Assembly: GCA_947165685.1 (NCBI GenBank)
Contig: CAMVBK010000016.1
Location: 1 to 64,000, forward strand
Reading direction: 5' to 3'
Length of the DNA: 64,000 nt
Origin: F23-D06 sp947165685
GTDB taxonomy: Bacteria > Bacteroidota > Bacteroidia > Bacteroidales > WCHB1-69
The first letter of the stretch is position 1. Every line of letters begins with the position of its first letter. Shown here piece by piece: positions 46,086 through 55,341 of this stretch. Below the pieces are notes generated by a model. It was given only the letters and a program-made list of their open reading frames with translations, ran no database searches and had not been told where the DNA came from. The position numbers and the translations under genes are program-made.

Positions 46086-46093
46086 TATTTTTG
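46086..46093 (+). promoter_or_regulatory. -7 box of the second giant adhesin
   Basis: TATTTTTG directly after the terminator T-tract; the leader to the ATG at 46234 is about 130 bases long. Confidence 0.55.
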
Positions 46094-46233
46094 CAAGTTA
46101 TCGCGATGAATGACTAAAACTCATAACTTACTAAAAATCAGCAAACTATACAACTTCTCGTGCCTCTTTTTTGAAGAAAAAATTTACTGCAAAGCTCGAA
46201 AATGGAGCTCTCATACTTAAAATATCTCATAAA

Positions 46234-49200
46234 ATGAAAAAAATTTACGCCATCGTATTGATGACATTGCTGTTTTTCTCAGGGCTCCCGCTCCAGAAAG
46301 AACGCAACAAACTGAAACTCCCGAAATTAGCGAAATTGCAACTAGAATGCAGCTGGCTGGACGGACCGCAAAAACGAGCGGGGCTCGAACGCGCGACCTA
46401 CAGCCGTTGCTATGCCATGAACGAGACGGTACGCTTCCGGCAGCACTTGGAAGAGGCCAACCGGCAGTTCCTGAGAGAGATGCTGCGTCCGCAATCCCAG
46501 CCGAAGCCCTCGGTGAACTTCACCCTGAGCGGAGACACGGATCGGCTGTTGGCCGAGACGCTTGAGCCGTCCGGAGAGGACATGGCGATGGCGGAAGCCG
46601 TTGCCGAGCCCGAAATGGCGAATGCAGAGGGCGCATACTGTCCGAGGGCGCGTTTCGAGGGCGAGACTGACGAGCTGAAGGTCTTCGCGGCGGCCGACGC
46701 GGGAGTGTTCCCCTACGGCACGGAGATGCACGTGGAGCCGGTGGCTTCGGACTACGCCTTGGCGGCGGTGAACGGCAGCGGCGGCGCGGCCACGGACGCA
46801 TTGGCGGCCGACATCACCTTCTGGCACGAGGGCGAGGAGGTGCAGCCGCAAGGGGAGGTCTTCGTGCAGCTGACCGCTAAGCGCGAGATCGCGGGCAACA
46901 GCCACCACTCGGTGACCATCGACGACGAAGGCAACGCCACGCTGATCGCCGGCGCGGCCTCCCAAGCCTCCATCTTCAACACCAACCACTTCACGGTGTA
47001 TGGCATCGTGGGACAACAATACCAGGACGAGGACGTGAAGAAGTTTGTACGGCATAAGTATGTCTATTTCATCGGCGATCCATCAACAGACGAGTCCACG
47101 TGGGTAGCAGTTGCAAATCATATCTACCGCAACGGCGACACGATCGCGGTACCGGCAGACCCTAAGGGCGACAGCAAGCATGAGTTTGCGGGCTGGGTGA
47201 TCAAGAGTATCGGCGGCGAGGAGGCCAACAAGGAAATCAAAAATGGCGATGTGGTCACCATCAACCCCGCAACCGCGGATGCGAGCACGGATGCCTCCCA
47301 CGACCCCGTGGAGGTGCGCATCTATGCGACCTACGACCAGCTGTTCCAGGTCACGTGCCTGACCTCCGACGCGGCGAACCTGGAAACCGCGACCGTCTAT
47401 GTTTCCTATGTGGTAGAGAACGGCGACTTCGTTACGCTTCCAGGCAAGGATGAGATGGAAGCAAGCGGCATCCTTGAAGACGGATTTGGCTTTGCCGGAT
47501 GGAAGAGGGCCGGTGCCGGGGATGACGCGATCATTGAGGAGGCGACCGTTGAGGTTACGGAAGATATGGACTTCGTCCCCGTGACGAAGGGCATCCACAC
47601 GGTTACCTTCGAAGCAGATCCGCTCGGATATCTCCCCGAAGGACTGGTGGAGAATCCGAAGGAGCAGAAGGTGGTGAACAGCGAAACGGCGGTGGAACCT
47701 GCAGGACTTAATGCGGGTTCGGAGCACGACGGCTATGTGCTGAAGGCCTGGTATTCGGAAGCGCCCGATCCGGAAACGAACGAATATAAAGCAAGCGCGA
47801 AATGGGACTTTGCCACCCCGGTCGAAGATGATGTCACCTTATACGCGGAATGGGAAAAGAAAGAGGTTTCCTACAAGGTCATCGTCATGCAGGAGATCCA
47901 GAATCCTTCCGACGCAAAGACTGCGGCCAATTATGCTCCGTGGCCGGAGATCAAAGAACTGGAACTTACGGGTCTGCCGGGAGATCCGGTCGATATCGAC
48001 AAGGCCATCGCGTATGCGGATAAAGACCACAGGACAACAGACGACAACGGCGGCGGCGGAAGAGCCAGCACCTGGCACTACCACTTGAGCGGAACGGGCG
48101 TGCGGAACGGCGCAAATGAATATTATGCCGCCACGGTCGAGCATAACGGAAGCAATGTTGCATATTATTCAGCAAACGGCGGCTGGGACGATAACGAGGC
48201 CGCAGTCATTGCGGGCGACGGCAGCACGATCGTGCGCGTCTATATGTGCCGCAATACCTATACGCTGAAGGTCCGCTTTGCTTACGGCAGCAGCAACGGG
48301 TGGAACACCGAGAGCGGCTGGAACGCAACCTTCGGCCCCTACGTGAGAGACACTTACAAACAGTATCTTCCGGATGGGAACCCGGCATACGGTGATCTGT
48401 CGGGCGTGGATTTCGAGATCCGTTTCCGCGAAAACCTCTACAGCAACGTCTATCTGCAGAACGAGAAGGTGCAGAAGCTGATGGGCGGCAGCTGGGAGTT
48501 TTTAAGATACTACGGTTACAATACCGGCAAGACCGTATTTGACTTTACGAATACCGGCTATAACCTGCTTGCAAAAAAAGAGGTGAAGGACGGTGATCCG
48601 ATCTATCTGGGCGTAAGCTATGTGCCAAACAGATATGAGCATCCGTTTGTGTTAGTCCGATACAATCCGGACGGAACCGTCAGGGAAAGGACGGAACGAA
48701 AGGTCTCTTACTCAGACTATCATTCTCACCAGTATATGATCGGAAGCGTCGATACAGGCTTCCGGCTTACGAAGATCGAAACCGGCACACGGACCTATAC
48801 TGAGCCGGAAGGAGCGCGCGGCTATTCGTTCGAATATGAAGACGGCGACATCAGCAGGGCAATGCCGATGGTGCTCACCTACGAACCGATCGAGTACAGA
48901 ATCACCTTTGAGCCGAATGACGGGATCACCCCTTCGTTTCTTGCAAAGAATACGGCGTGGCCCACGTATACAAATAATGAGGCGTTCTTTGTCGGCGATG
49001 CGTTTGGCGACGTGGTAATAAATGATCCGAATGGCGCAGGCGCAGCGCGCTATCAGGCCGGACATCAGGAAGTGATTAACGGTGTGCTGAAAGAGTTCCG
49101 GGGCTGGTATACAAACGCGAAGGGCGAGGGAGAGCCTTACAGCTTTACGGATAAGGTCATGCCTGATCAAAACCTTACCTTCTACGGCAAGTGGGTGCCC

Positions 49201-52200
49201 GTGAGCTGCAATGTGATCTATCACTACAATTACGAGACCGAACCGGAAGTCTATGCGGAGAGCTCGGTCATCATCGGCAACACGGCGGAGCGCGTGGCAA
49301 ATCCGGAGAGAACGGGCTATGTGTTCAGCGGCTGGTATTACAAGGACGGCGAAGGAAATGAGCATCTCTTCTCGCAGAATGTCACGCTGACGGAAGATGT
49401 GGTAAACGAGCTGGCGGGAACAGGATCGGCTGCGGAGGGAACGGCGGAGATTCACCTCTATGCCAGATGGACTTTGCCGGGACCGTTCTACATCCAGTAT
49501 GATGCTAACGGCGGAACCCTCTCCTCTTCCCTGCAAAACCAACTCACCACGGTGAACAAGGACAAACGGAACTACTACGGCGGTGCGCTGGCTCCAGTTC
49601 TGGGTGTTGCGGAAAAAGAAGGTGAAATCTTCATCGGCTGGAAAATCGAGGCGACCGGGGAAAGCGGAGCCATCTTAAAGGACGGCGACACCTTCAAGGC
49701 GGACGATTCGATCGTGTCCGAGTGGGACGAGGACGAGCACGGCAACAGACTGCATACCGGAACGATTGTACTCGTTGCGCAGTATGCCCTGCCAGAACAA
49801 CCGAAAATCTCCGTCACCTACCACACCAACTTTCCCGAAGGATCTGGACAGGAAAATCGCGACATCACCATCCCCAACGTCGCGCCATGGAACAGCGACT
49901 TTACCATCCTGGGGCCAAATGCCACGGAATTGGGATTCCCCGAGGCTTTCGAAGTTGGATACTATCGCTATGAATTCATGGGCTGGACTACCACAAGTGA
50001 AGAAAAGATTTTTTCGGACAACCCTTACTACGAATACTTTTACGCAGACGAGATCGTGGCGGCAGGCAAGGAGGATAACCACCTCTATGCCACCTGGCGC
50101 GTGATCGAACTACACATAGAAGTCCCCGTCACCAAGGTGTGGGACGATAACAACAATCAGGACGGCATCCGGACGGACGCCGTCACCGTGCGCGTGTTGG
50201 AAAACGGCACCGAGGTGGAACGCGCCACCCTGTCCGCCGACAACGACTGGCACTATATCTTCCAGAACCTCTACTCGAACCGCAACTACATCGTGGAGGA
50301 GATGACTGTGCCCGAGCACTACGAGGTCACCGTGACTGGGGACCTCGCAAGCGGCTACACCGTCACCAACACCCACACGCCTTTCGAGACCAGCGTGTCC
50401 GTCTCCAAAGTGTGGGACGACGCGGAGAACCGTGACGGCCTGCGCCCTGCCGCCGTGCAGGTGCTGCTCTATGCCGACGGTGCGGCCTACGGCGACACCA
50501 TCACCCTCAACACCGGCAACACCTGGGCCTACACCTGGAACGGCCTTCCCCAACGGCACAACGGCATCGACATTGTCTATACAGTCCAGGAAGTCGAGGT
50601 GCCCACGGACTACAACGTGAGCTACGCCGGCGACGCGACGACGGGCTACACCGTCACCAACAAGCACTTCTCCCCCGTGACCGTCAACCTGGACGTGCAG
50701 AAGCAGCTCGTGGGCCGCAACTGGTTCAACGAGGACCTCTTCTACATCGAGTTAGACGCGGAGGACGAGACGTTCCCGATGCCGGAGGACGCCTCCGCCG
50801 TGGCCGAGGACTTCATCGTCAAGGACATCGTCATCCGCAACAACAGCGACACGGTCGCCCCTGCCACCCGGGGCGCCGCCTTCCCGCCCATCACCTTCAC
50901 GTTGGACGACCTCGGCGGCGAGACCTCCAAGACCTTCACCTACTACCTGAACGAGGAGACCCCCGAGGAGGAGCGGCGCGAAGACCGCATTCCGGGCATC
51001 TTCTATGACGGGACGATCTTCACTATCGACATCACCGTGAGCCAGGGGGCGAACGACTCCCTTCATGCCGTCGTCCACTACTATGGCAAGCCCGGCCGCG
51101 ACAGCCTCGTGACAACACCGGTCTTCGTCAACCGCTACAGCGAGTCGGAGTTCCTCTACACCCCCGTGGCGGAAAAGAGCTTGGTGCACGTCAGCACTCC
51201 CGCGATCCAGGACGGCGAGTTCCAGTTCGAGCTCCGTCCGGTGGGGGCTAACGCCGCCATCGCGCCCATGCCGGCCAGTTCGGGCGGGGAGGGCAGCAAC
51301 CGCGCCGACACCGCCGCGAACGTGGGACACCATGTCAACTTCGGCATCATCGCCTTCAACCACAACAACCTCCGCAGTGCCGGATTCACAGACAAGCAGC
51401 TCATCGATGGGGTGAGTTTCCACTACCAAATGCGGGAAATCATCCCCGAAGGGACCACCAACCTCAACAACGGCACCCACAGCCTCAAGAACGGGGATGT
51501 GACCACCTACTACGATGCCGTGGTCCACTTCCGGGAGTTGGTCGTCCACATGGACACCACCGAAGGGAAACACCAGATTCTGTTAGACACCATCAACACC
51601 CTACTCTTCCCTGAATACTACCTCGACACGGACGGAAACCAGGTCGTCGTCGATCGCGAATCGGAAGCCGGGCTGTTACGGCACCGTGCCAAAGTGCCAC
51701 TCTTCCGCAACGTCCGCATCGCCGACACCGCCGTCACCGTCAACAAGGTGTGGAAAGACTACAATGACGGCCTCGCCCTGCGCCCGGCCAACGTCAAAGT
51801 CAAGCTCTGGGCCGACGGCGAAGAGAAAGACTCCGTACTGCTGAACGAAGACAACGACTGGACACATACCTTCACGGGACTGCCCTTCGCCAAGACCAAC
51901 AGTCAACTCGGCGCGGACACCATCCGCTATACCGTGACCGAAAACGCCGTGGCAGACTACTTCACAGACATCGAAGACACCGACTCCCACCACTATACCG
52001 TCACCAACACCTTGGACAGCAACCTCCTGAAGAAAGACACGAGCATTGTGGTGGAGAAACGATGGATTTGCCCGGCCGGCACCACGCACCCCGACATCAC
52101 CGTCCTGCTGCTCCGCGACGGCGAAAAATACGACAGTGTGGTGTTGCACCACGGCGAGGCCACGCACACCTTCAGTGGACTGCCCTACTACGATGTCTAT

Positions 52201-55200
52201 GACGAAAGCGGCAAGGTGGTGGTAGGAAGCGGAGACCTCCGTCCGTTCGTCTATACCCTCGACGAACGCCATGTTGAGGGCTACACCACAGTGGTGAACA
52301 GTGCCAACGGCACCATCACCAACACCATTGCACAGGAATATACGAGCGTTCCCGGCCGGAAGACCTGGGTCGATTCCACCGGCACGCATCACCCCGACAT
52401 CACCATTGTGCTGCTCCGCGACGGAGAAGCAATCGATAGCGTGACCCTTCCGCACGACCACGTCATCTTCCATTTCCAGCATCTGCCCGTCTATGACGTT
52501 CTCACCGACAACGGCGACACCATTGTCAGCGGCGACGGCCATGTCTTCGCCTATTCCGTCATCGAGCGGCCGGTGGAGGGATACAGCACCGAGCAGGACG
52601 GCTACAACTTCACCAATACCATCGACCAGGCCTACTTCGACATCCCGGTCACCAAGGTCTGGGACGACGCCCACGACCAGGACGGCTACCGCCCGCAGAG
52701 TGTCACCCTCCGCCTCACCGGCACCACTCCCCTGCCCTACTCGCAAACCTACGACATGGTGATTACCGGCGAAAACGACCGCTGGGACTCCGTCTTCAAG
52801 GACCTGCCGGTCTATGATGACGCCCGCAACGTCATCCGCTACGCCCTCTCCGAGCCGCAGACGCCGGAGCACTACACGCAGAGCGTCACGGGCTACACCG
52901 TCACCAACACGCACGAGCCGGAGACCGTCGATCTGACCGTCTATAAACACTGGAAAGACAACAACAACGCGCAGCTGCTGCGCGACTACGTCCGCTTGGA
53001 GCTGCGCAACAACCTCGGCAGCGAGGTAATCCACACCAATTACATCCCCACCCTCGACGACTACGGGCACTACACTTGGATGCACATGCCGAAGTACCAC
53101 AACCACGGCCAGTTAGTGGAGTACTATGTGACAGAGACGCCGGTGCCGGACCAGTACCGGGAGAGCTACGCCCATGGCGGCCGCCTCATCGAGGCCAACG
53201 GCTATGTCGATACCATCACCAACGAGCACCTCATCCCCGTGGCTGTCCTCCCCGAAGTCATCAAGGTTCTCCGAGGCCGCCAGTGGTTCCAAGACGACAG
53301 GTTCGCATTCGCGCTTGAACCTACCACCGAGAACATCCCCATGCCCGAAATCGAGGACGCCGCGTACGACGAGTACATTTACCACATCTTTATTGACAAC
53401 TACAGCACCGTCCTCACGGACTCCTCCAAGTCAGGCTCCTTCATCCCCATCATCTTCACCATGGACGACCTCGGGCACAAGACGGACACCACCTTCCGCT
53501 ACATTCTGCGCGAGCTCGCCCCGGAATACTTCGGCGAGGACAACATCCCCGGCGTCACCTACACGGCGAAGCGCTTCCACATGGACATCACCCTGTCGGA
53601 AGGTGCCCACGACTCCCTGAAGACTGTCGTCACCTACTACTCCATCACCACCCATAATGAGGAGGAGGTCATCGACAGCGTGGTGCGCATCCCGGTGTTC
53701 GTGAACACCTTCAGCAACGACTCCGTGCTCTACCACCCCAGAGCCGAGAAGCGACTCGCGCACCCGAATGCCCCAGCCCTGCGCGACCGCGAATTCACCT
53801 TCGAGCTCAAGCCGGTCGGCCAGAACGCCGCCTTCGCCCCGATGCCGAGAAACACGGTCGGCACCGGCACAGACCGCACCCTGACCGTCCACAACATCGG
53901 CAATGTCGTCCGCTTCTTCGAAGACAATTCCGACGGCCTGCTCTTCAGCTACACGACGCTGCGCGAGCATGGCTTCACCGACAAGCAGCTGATTGACACC
54001 GTCTATTTCGAGTACCAGATGCGCGAGGTCATCCCCGCCGGAGCGGTCAACAACAACGACGGCACCTACAGTCTGAGAGAGGGCAACATCGAGCACGTGT
54101 ATGACGCCCTCGTCCACTTCCGCCAGTTCAACATCCACTTAGACACCGTCGGCGGCGACTTGAAGCTCAAGCGCGACCACGTCGATGACCCCATCCACAC
54201 CGAATATTACCTCAAGGACAACGGCGACACCGTCTTTGTGCCGCGCGGCAGCAGCTTCAGCTATCCGCGCCACGAGAACGACATCCCCGTTTTCTGCAAC
54301 TTCCGCATCATCGACACCACCGTCACCGTCACCAAGGAGTGGATCGACTACAACAACACCCTCGGCACCCGCCCGGTCTCCGTCACCGTGGAGCTTCGGG
54401 CCGACAACGAGGTCATTGCCACCGCGCAGCTGAGCCAGGGCAACAACTGGACGCACACCTTCACCGGGCTGCCCCTTACCCAGATCAGCAACGGGTCGTG
54501 GCTCCGCTACATCTACTACACCGTCACCGAGCTGCCCGTAGCGAACCATGCCGGCACCGTCAGCCGCACCGACAGCTACCACTACACCGTCACCAACCAG
54601 CTGACCACCTACAGCAACGACCTGGAATGCGGCTCGCCCGTTGAGTTCGACCAGCTTTCGCCCTGCACCGAGGCCGAGTGCCCCGCCACGGTCACGGCGG
54701 CCGGGAACACCTACACCGCCGCGAAGATCGACGGCTACTGCTGGATGACCGAAAACCTGCGCACGCCGGCCCCGAACGCCATGATCTACCGCTCCACGCT
54801 TAGCAACAACCTGCAGATCAACTTCCAGACCTACGGCTACCTCTACACCTGGCATGACGCCGCCGGCGGCACCGACACGCCCGAGCGCGTCAACGGCTAC
54901 GTCAGGGGCATCTGCCCTGAAGGTTGGCACCTGCCCACCGTGAAGGAAATCAACGTGCTGCGCACCCACCGCGCCGAAAACCTCAGCAGCGAGAATCTCT
55001 GGGTGAACCACTTCGGCACCAACGCCTCGGGCTTCAACGCACGCCCCGCCGGCTTCTACAACGCCACCCTGAACCGCTTCGAGGGATTGTACAGCGAGAC
55101 TTGGTTCCACGGCGACACCTCCTCGTCCGCCTTCGGTCTCCAGTCCCACTGCTGCACCGTCCCCTTCGGCCTCCAGTCCGAACAGAACGCCTTCAGCGTG

Positions 55201-55224
55201 CGGTGCGTGAAGGACTGCGAATAA
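46234..55224 (+). CDS. Giant mosaic surface protein: InlB-repeat-like, Cna_B and pilin-isopeptide domains, FISUMP end
   Basis: 2996 aa from the ATG at 46234 (signal-like IYAIVLMTLLFFSGLPLQ); an in-frame upstream extension has only a TTG. Residues about 1-275 are unassigned. About 275-1290 resemble Listeria-Bacteroides/InlB repeats (FRGWYTNAKGEGEPYSFTD, TGYVFSGWYYKDGEGNEHLF, YDANGGTLSSS). Cna_B domains follow at about 1294-1382, 1384-1479, 1829-1925, 2135-2227 and 2694-2790 (TKVWDDNNNQDGIR; SKVWDDAENRDGLRP), with related units between. Pilin-isopeptide-like pairs lie at 1482-1827 and about 2335-2690 (VQKQLVGRNWFNEDLFYIEL; VIKVLRGRQWFQDDRFAFAL). The last 200 residues are FISUMP. Many domains should form intramolecular Lys-Asn/Asp isopeptide bonds, giving a stiff fibre. 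No LPXTG or T9SS signal. Confidence 0.85.
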   Translation: MKKIYAIVLMTLLFFSGLPLQKERNKLKLPKLAKLQLECSWLDGPQKRAGLERATYSRCYAMNETVRFRQHLEEANRQFLREMLRPQSQPKPSVNFTLSGDTDRLLAETLEPSGEDMAMAEAVAEPEMANAEGAYCPRARFEGETDELKVFAAADAGVFPYGTEMHVEPVASDYALAAVNGSGGAATDALAADITFWHEGEEVQPQGEVFVQLTAKREIAGNSHHSVTIDDEGNATLIAGAASQASIFNTNHFTVYGIVGQQYQDEDVKKFVRHKYVYFIGDPSTDESTWVAVANHIYRNGDTIAVPADPKGDSKHEFAGWVIKSIGGEEANKEIKNGDVVTINPATADASTDASHDPVEVRIYATYDQLFQVTCLTSDAANLETATVYVSYVVENGDFVTLPGKDEMEASGILEDGFGFAGWKRAGAGDDAIIEEATVEVTEDMDFVPVTKGIHTVTFEADPLGYLPEGLVENPKEQKVVNSETAVEPAGLNAGSEHDGYVLKAWYSEAPDPETNEYKASAKWDFATPVEDDVTLYAEWEKKEVSYKVIVMQEIQNPSDAKTAANYAPWPEIKELELTGLPGDPVDIDKAIAYADKDHRTTDDNGGGGRASTWHYHLSGTGVRNGANEYYAATVEHNGSNVAYYSANGGWDDNEAAVIAGDGSTIVRVYMCRNTYTLKVRFAYGSSNGWNTESGWNATFGPYVRDTYKQYLPDGNPAYGDLSGVDFEIRFRENLYSNVYLQNEKVQKLMGGSWEFLRYYGYNTGKTVFDFTNTGYNLLAKKEVKDGDPIYLGVSYVPNRYEHPFVLVRYNPDGTVRERTERKVSYSDYHSHQYMIGSVDTGFRLTKIETGTRTYTEPEGARGYSFEYEDGDISRAMPMVLTYEPIEYRITFEPNDGITPSFLAKNTAWPTYTNNEAFFVGDAFGDVVINDPNGAGAARYQAGHQEVINGVLKEFRGWYTNAKGEGEPYSFTDKVMPDQNLTFYGKWVPVSCNVIYHYNYETEPEVYAESSVIIGNTAERVANPERTGYVFSGWYYKDGEGNEHLFSQNVTLTEDVVNELAGTGSAAEGTAEIHLYARWTLPGPFYIQYDANGGTLSSSLQNQLTTVNKDKRNYYGGALAPVLGVAEKEGEIFIGWKIEATGESGAILKDGDTFKADDSIVSEWDEDEHGNRLHTGTIVLVAQYALPEQPKISVTYHTNFPEGSGQENRDITIPNVAPWNSDFTILGPNATELGFPEAFEVGYYRYEFMGWTTTSEEKIFSDNPYYEYFYADEIVAAGKEDNHLYATWRVIELHIEVPVTKVWDDNNNQDGIRTDAVTVRVLENGTEVERATLSADNDWHYIFQNLYSNRNYIVEEMTVPEHYEVTVTGDLASGYTVTNTHTPFETSVSVSKVWDDAENRDGLRPAAVQVLLYADGAAYGDTITLNTGNTWAYTWNGLPQRHNGIDIVYTVQEVEVPTDYNVSYAGDATTGYTVTNKHFSPVTVNLDVQKQLVGRNWFNEDLFYIELDAEDETFPMPEDASAVAEDFIVKDIVIRNNSDTVAPATRGAAFPPITFTLDDLGGETSKTFTYYLNEETPEEERREDRIPGIFYDGTIFTIDITVSQGANDSLHAVVHYYGKPGRDSLVTTPVFVNRYSESEFLYTPVAEKSLVHVSTPAIQDGEFQFELRPVGANAAIAPMPASSGGEGSNRADTAANVGHHVNFGIIAFNHNNLRSAGFTDKQLIDGVSFHYQMREIIPEGTTNLNNGTHSLKNGDVTTYYDAVVHFRELVVHMDTTEGKHQILLDTINTLLFPEYYLDTDGNQVVVDRESEAGLLRHRAKVPLFRNVRIADTAVTVNKVWKDYNDGLALRPANVKVKLWADGEEKDSVLLNEDNDWTHTFTGLPFAKTNSQLGADTIRYTVTENAVADYFTDIEDTDSHHYTVTNTLDSNLLKKDTSIVVEKRWICPAGTTHPDITVLLLRDGEKYDSVVLHHGEATHTFSGLPYYDVYDESGKVVVGSGDLRPFVYTLDERHVEGYTTVVNSANGTITNTIAQEYTSVPGRKTWVDSTGTHHPDITIVLLRDGEAIDSVTLPHDHVIFHFQHLPVYDVLTDNGDTIVSGDGHVFAYSVIERPVEGYSTEQDGYNFTNTIDQAYFDIPVTKVWDDAHDQDGYRPQSVTLRLTGTTPLPYSQTYDMVITGENDRWDSVFKDLPVYDDARNVIRYALSEPQTPEHYTQSVTGYTVTNTHEPETVDLTVYKHWKDNNNAQLLRDYVRLELRNNLGSEVIHTNYIPTLDDYGHYTWMHMPKYHNHGQLVEYYVTETPVPDQYRESYAHGGRLIEANGYVDTITNEHLIPVAVLPEVIKVLRGRQWFQDDRFAFALEPTTENIPMPEIEDAAYDEYIYHIFIDNYSTVLTDSSKSGSFIPIIFTMDDLGHKTDTTFRYILRELAPEYFGEDNIPGVTYTAKRFHMDITLSEGAHDSLKTVVTYYSITTHNEEEVIDSVVRIPVFVNTFSNDSVLYHPRAEKRLAHPNAPALRDREFTFELKPVGQNAAFAPMPRNTVGTGTDRTLTVHNIGNVVRFFEDNSDGLLFSYTTLREHGFTDKQLIDTVYFEYQMREVIPAGAVNNNDGTYSLREGNIEHVYDALVHFRQFNIHLDTVGGDLKLKRDHVDDPIHTEYYLKDNGDTVFVPRGSSFSYPRHENDIPVFCNFRIIDTTVTVTKEWIDYNNTLGTRPVSVTVELRADNEVIATAQLSQGNNWTHTFTGLPLTQISNGSWLRYIYYTVTELPVANHAGTVSRTDSYHYTVTNQLTTYSNDLECGSPVEFDQLSPCTEAECPATVTAAGNTYTAAKIDGYCWMTENLRTPAPNAMIYRSTLSNNLQINFQTYGYLYTWHDAAGGTDTPERVNGYVRGICPEGWHLPTVKEINVLRTHRAENLSSENLWVNHFGTNASGFNARPAGFYNATLNRFEGLYSETWFHGDTSSSAFGLQSHCCTVPFGLQSEQNAFSVRCVKDCE
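47040..49800 (+). other. Segment of the adhesin gene with foreign-looking codon use
   Basis: Within the second adhesin, this stretch uses AGA/AGG and CGA arginine codons and ATA/GAT-rich codons freely, unlike the CGC/AAC/ACC-dominated flanks, and encodes InlB-like repeats typical of Lachnospiraceae-type surface proteins. Boundaries are approximate and a host-like patch occurs near 47200-47400. Confidence 0.6.
54620..55224 (+). repeat. FISUMP-coding direct repeat, copy 2
   Basis: Counterpart of 45420-46024, offset by exactly 9200 bases. Confidence 0.85.
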
Positions 55225-55250
55225 GGACCACACGACCAAATCCATACGAC

Positions 55251-55281
55251 AAGGGGAATTCGATGCGAGTTCCCCTTTTTT
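55251..55281 (+). terminator. Terminator after the second adhesin gene
   Basis: Stem AAGGGGAA / TTCCCCTT around an 11-base loop, followed by T6. Confidence 0.8.
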
Positions 55282-55300
55282 CATCGATCGAAAAAAATCG

Positions 55301-55308
55301 TACCTTTG
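55301..55308 (+). promoter_or_regulatory. -7 box of the AI-2E-type transporter gene
   Basis: TACCTTTG, followed by a TTTGAAC tandem array and the ATG at 55342. Confidence 0.55.
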
Positions 55309-55341
55309 CCGCCGCTGAACTTTGAACTTTGAACTTTGAAC

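Noticed and set aside
40109..55224. T9SS or LPXTG anchoring of the giant adhesins
   Set aside because: Both C-termini are FISUMP domains ending in CVKDCE; neither a sorting-domain pattern nor an LPXTG motif with a hydrophobic tail is present.
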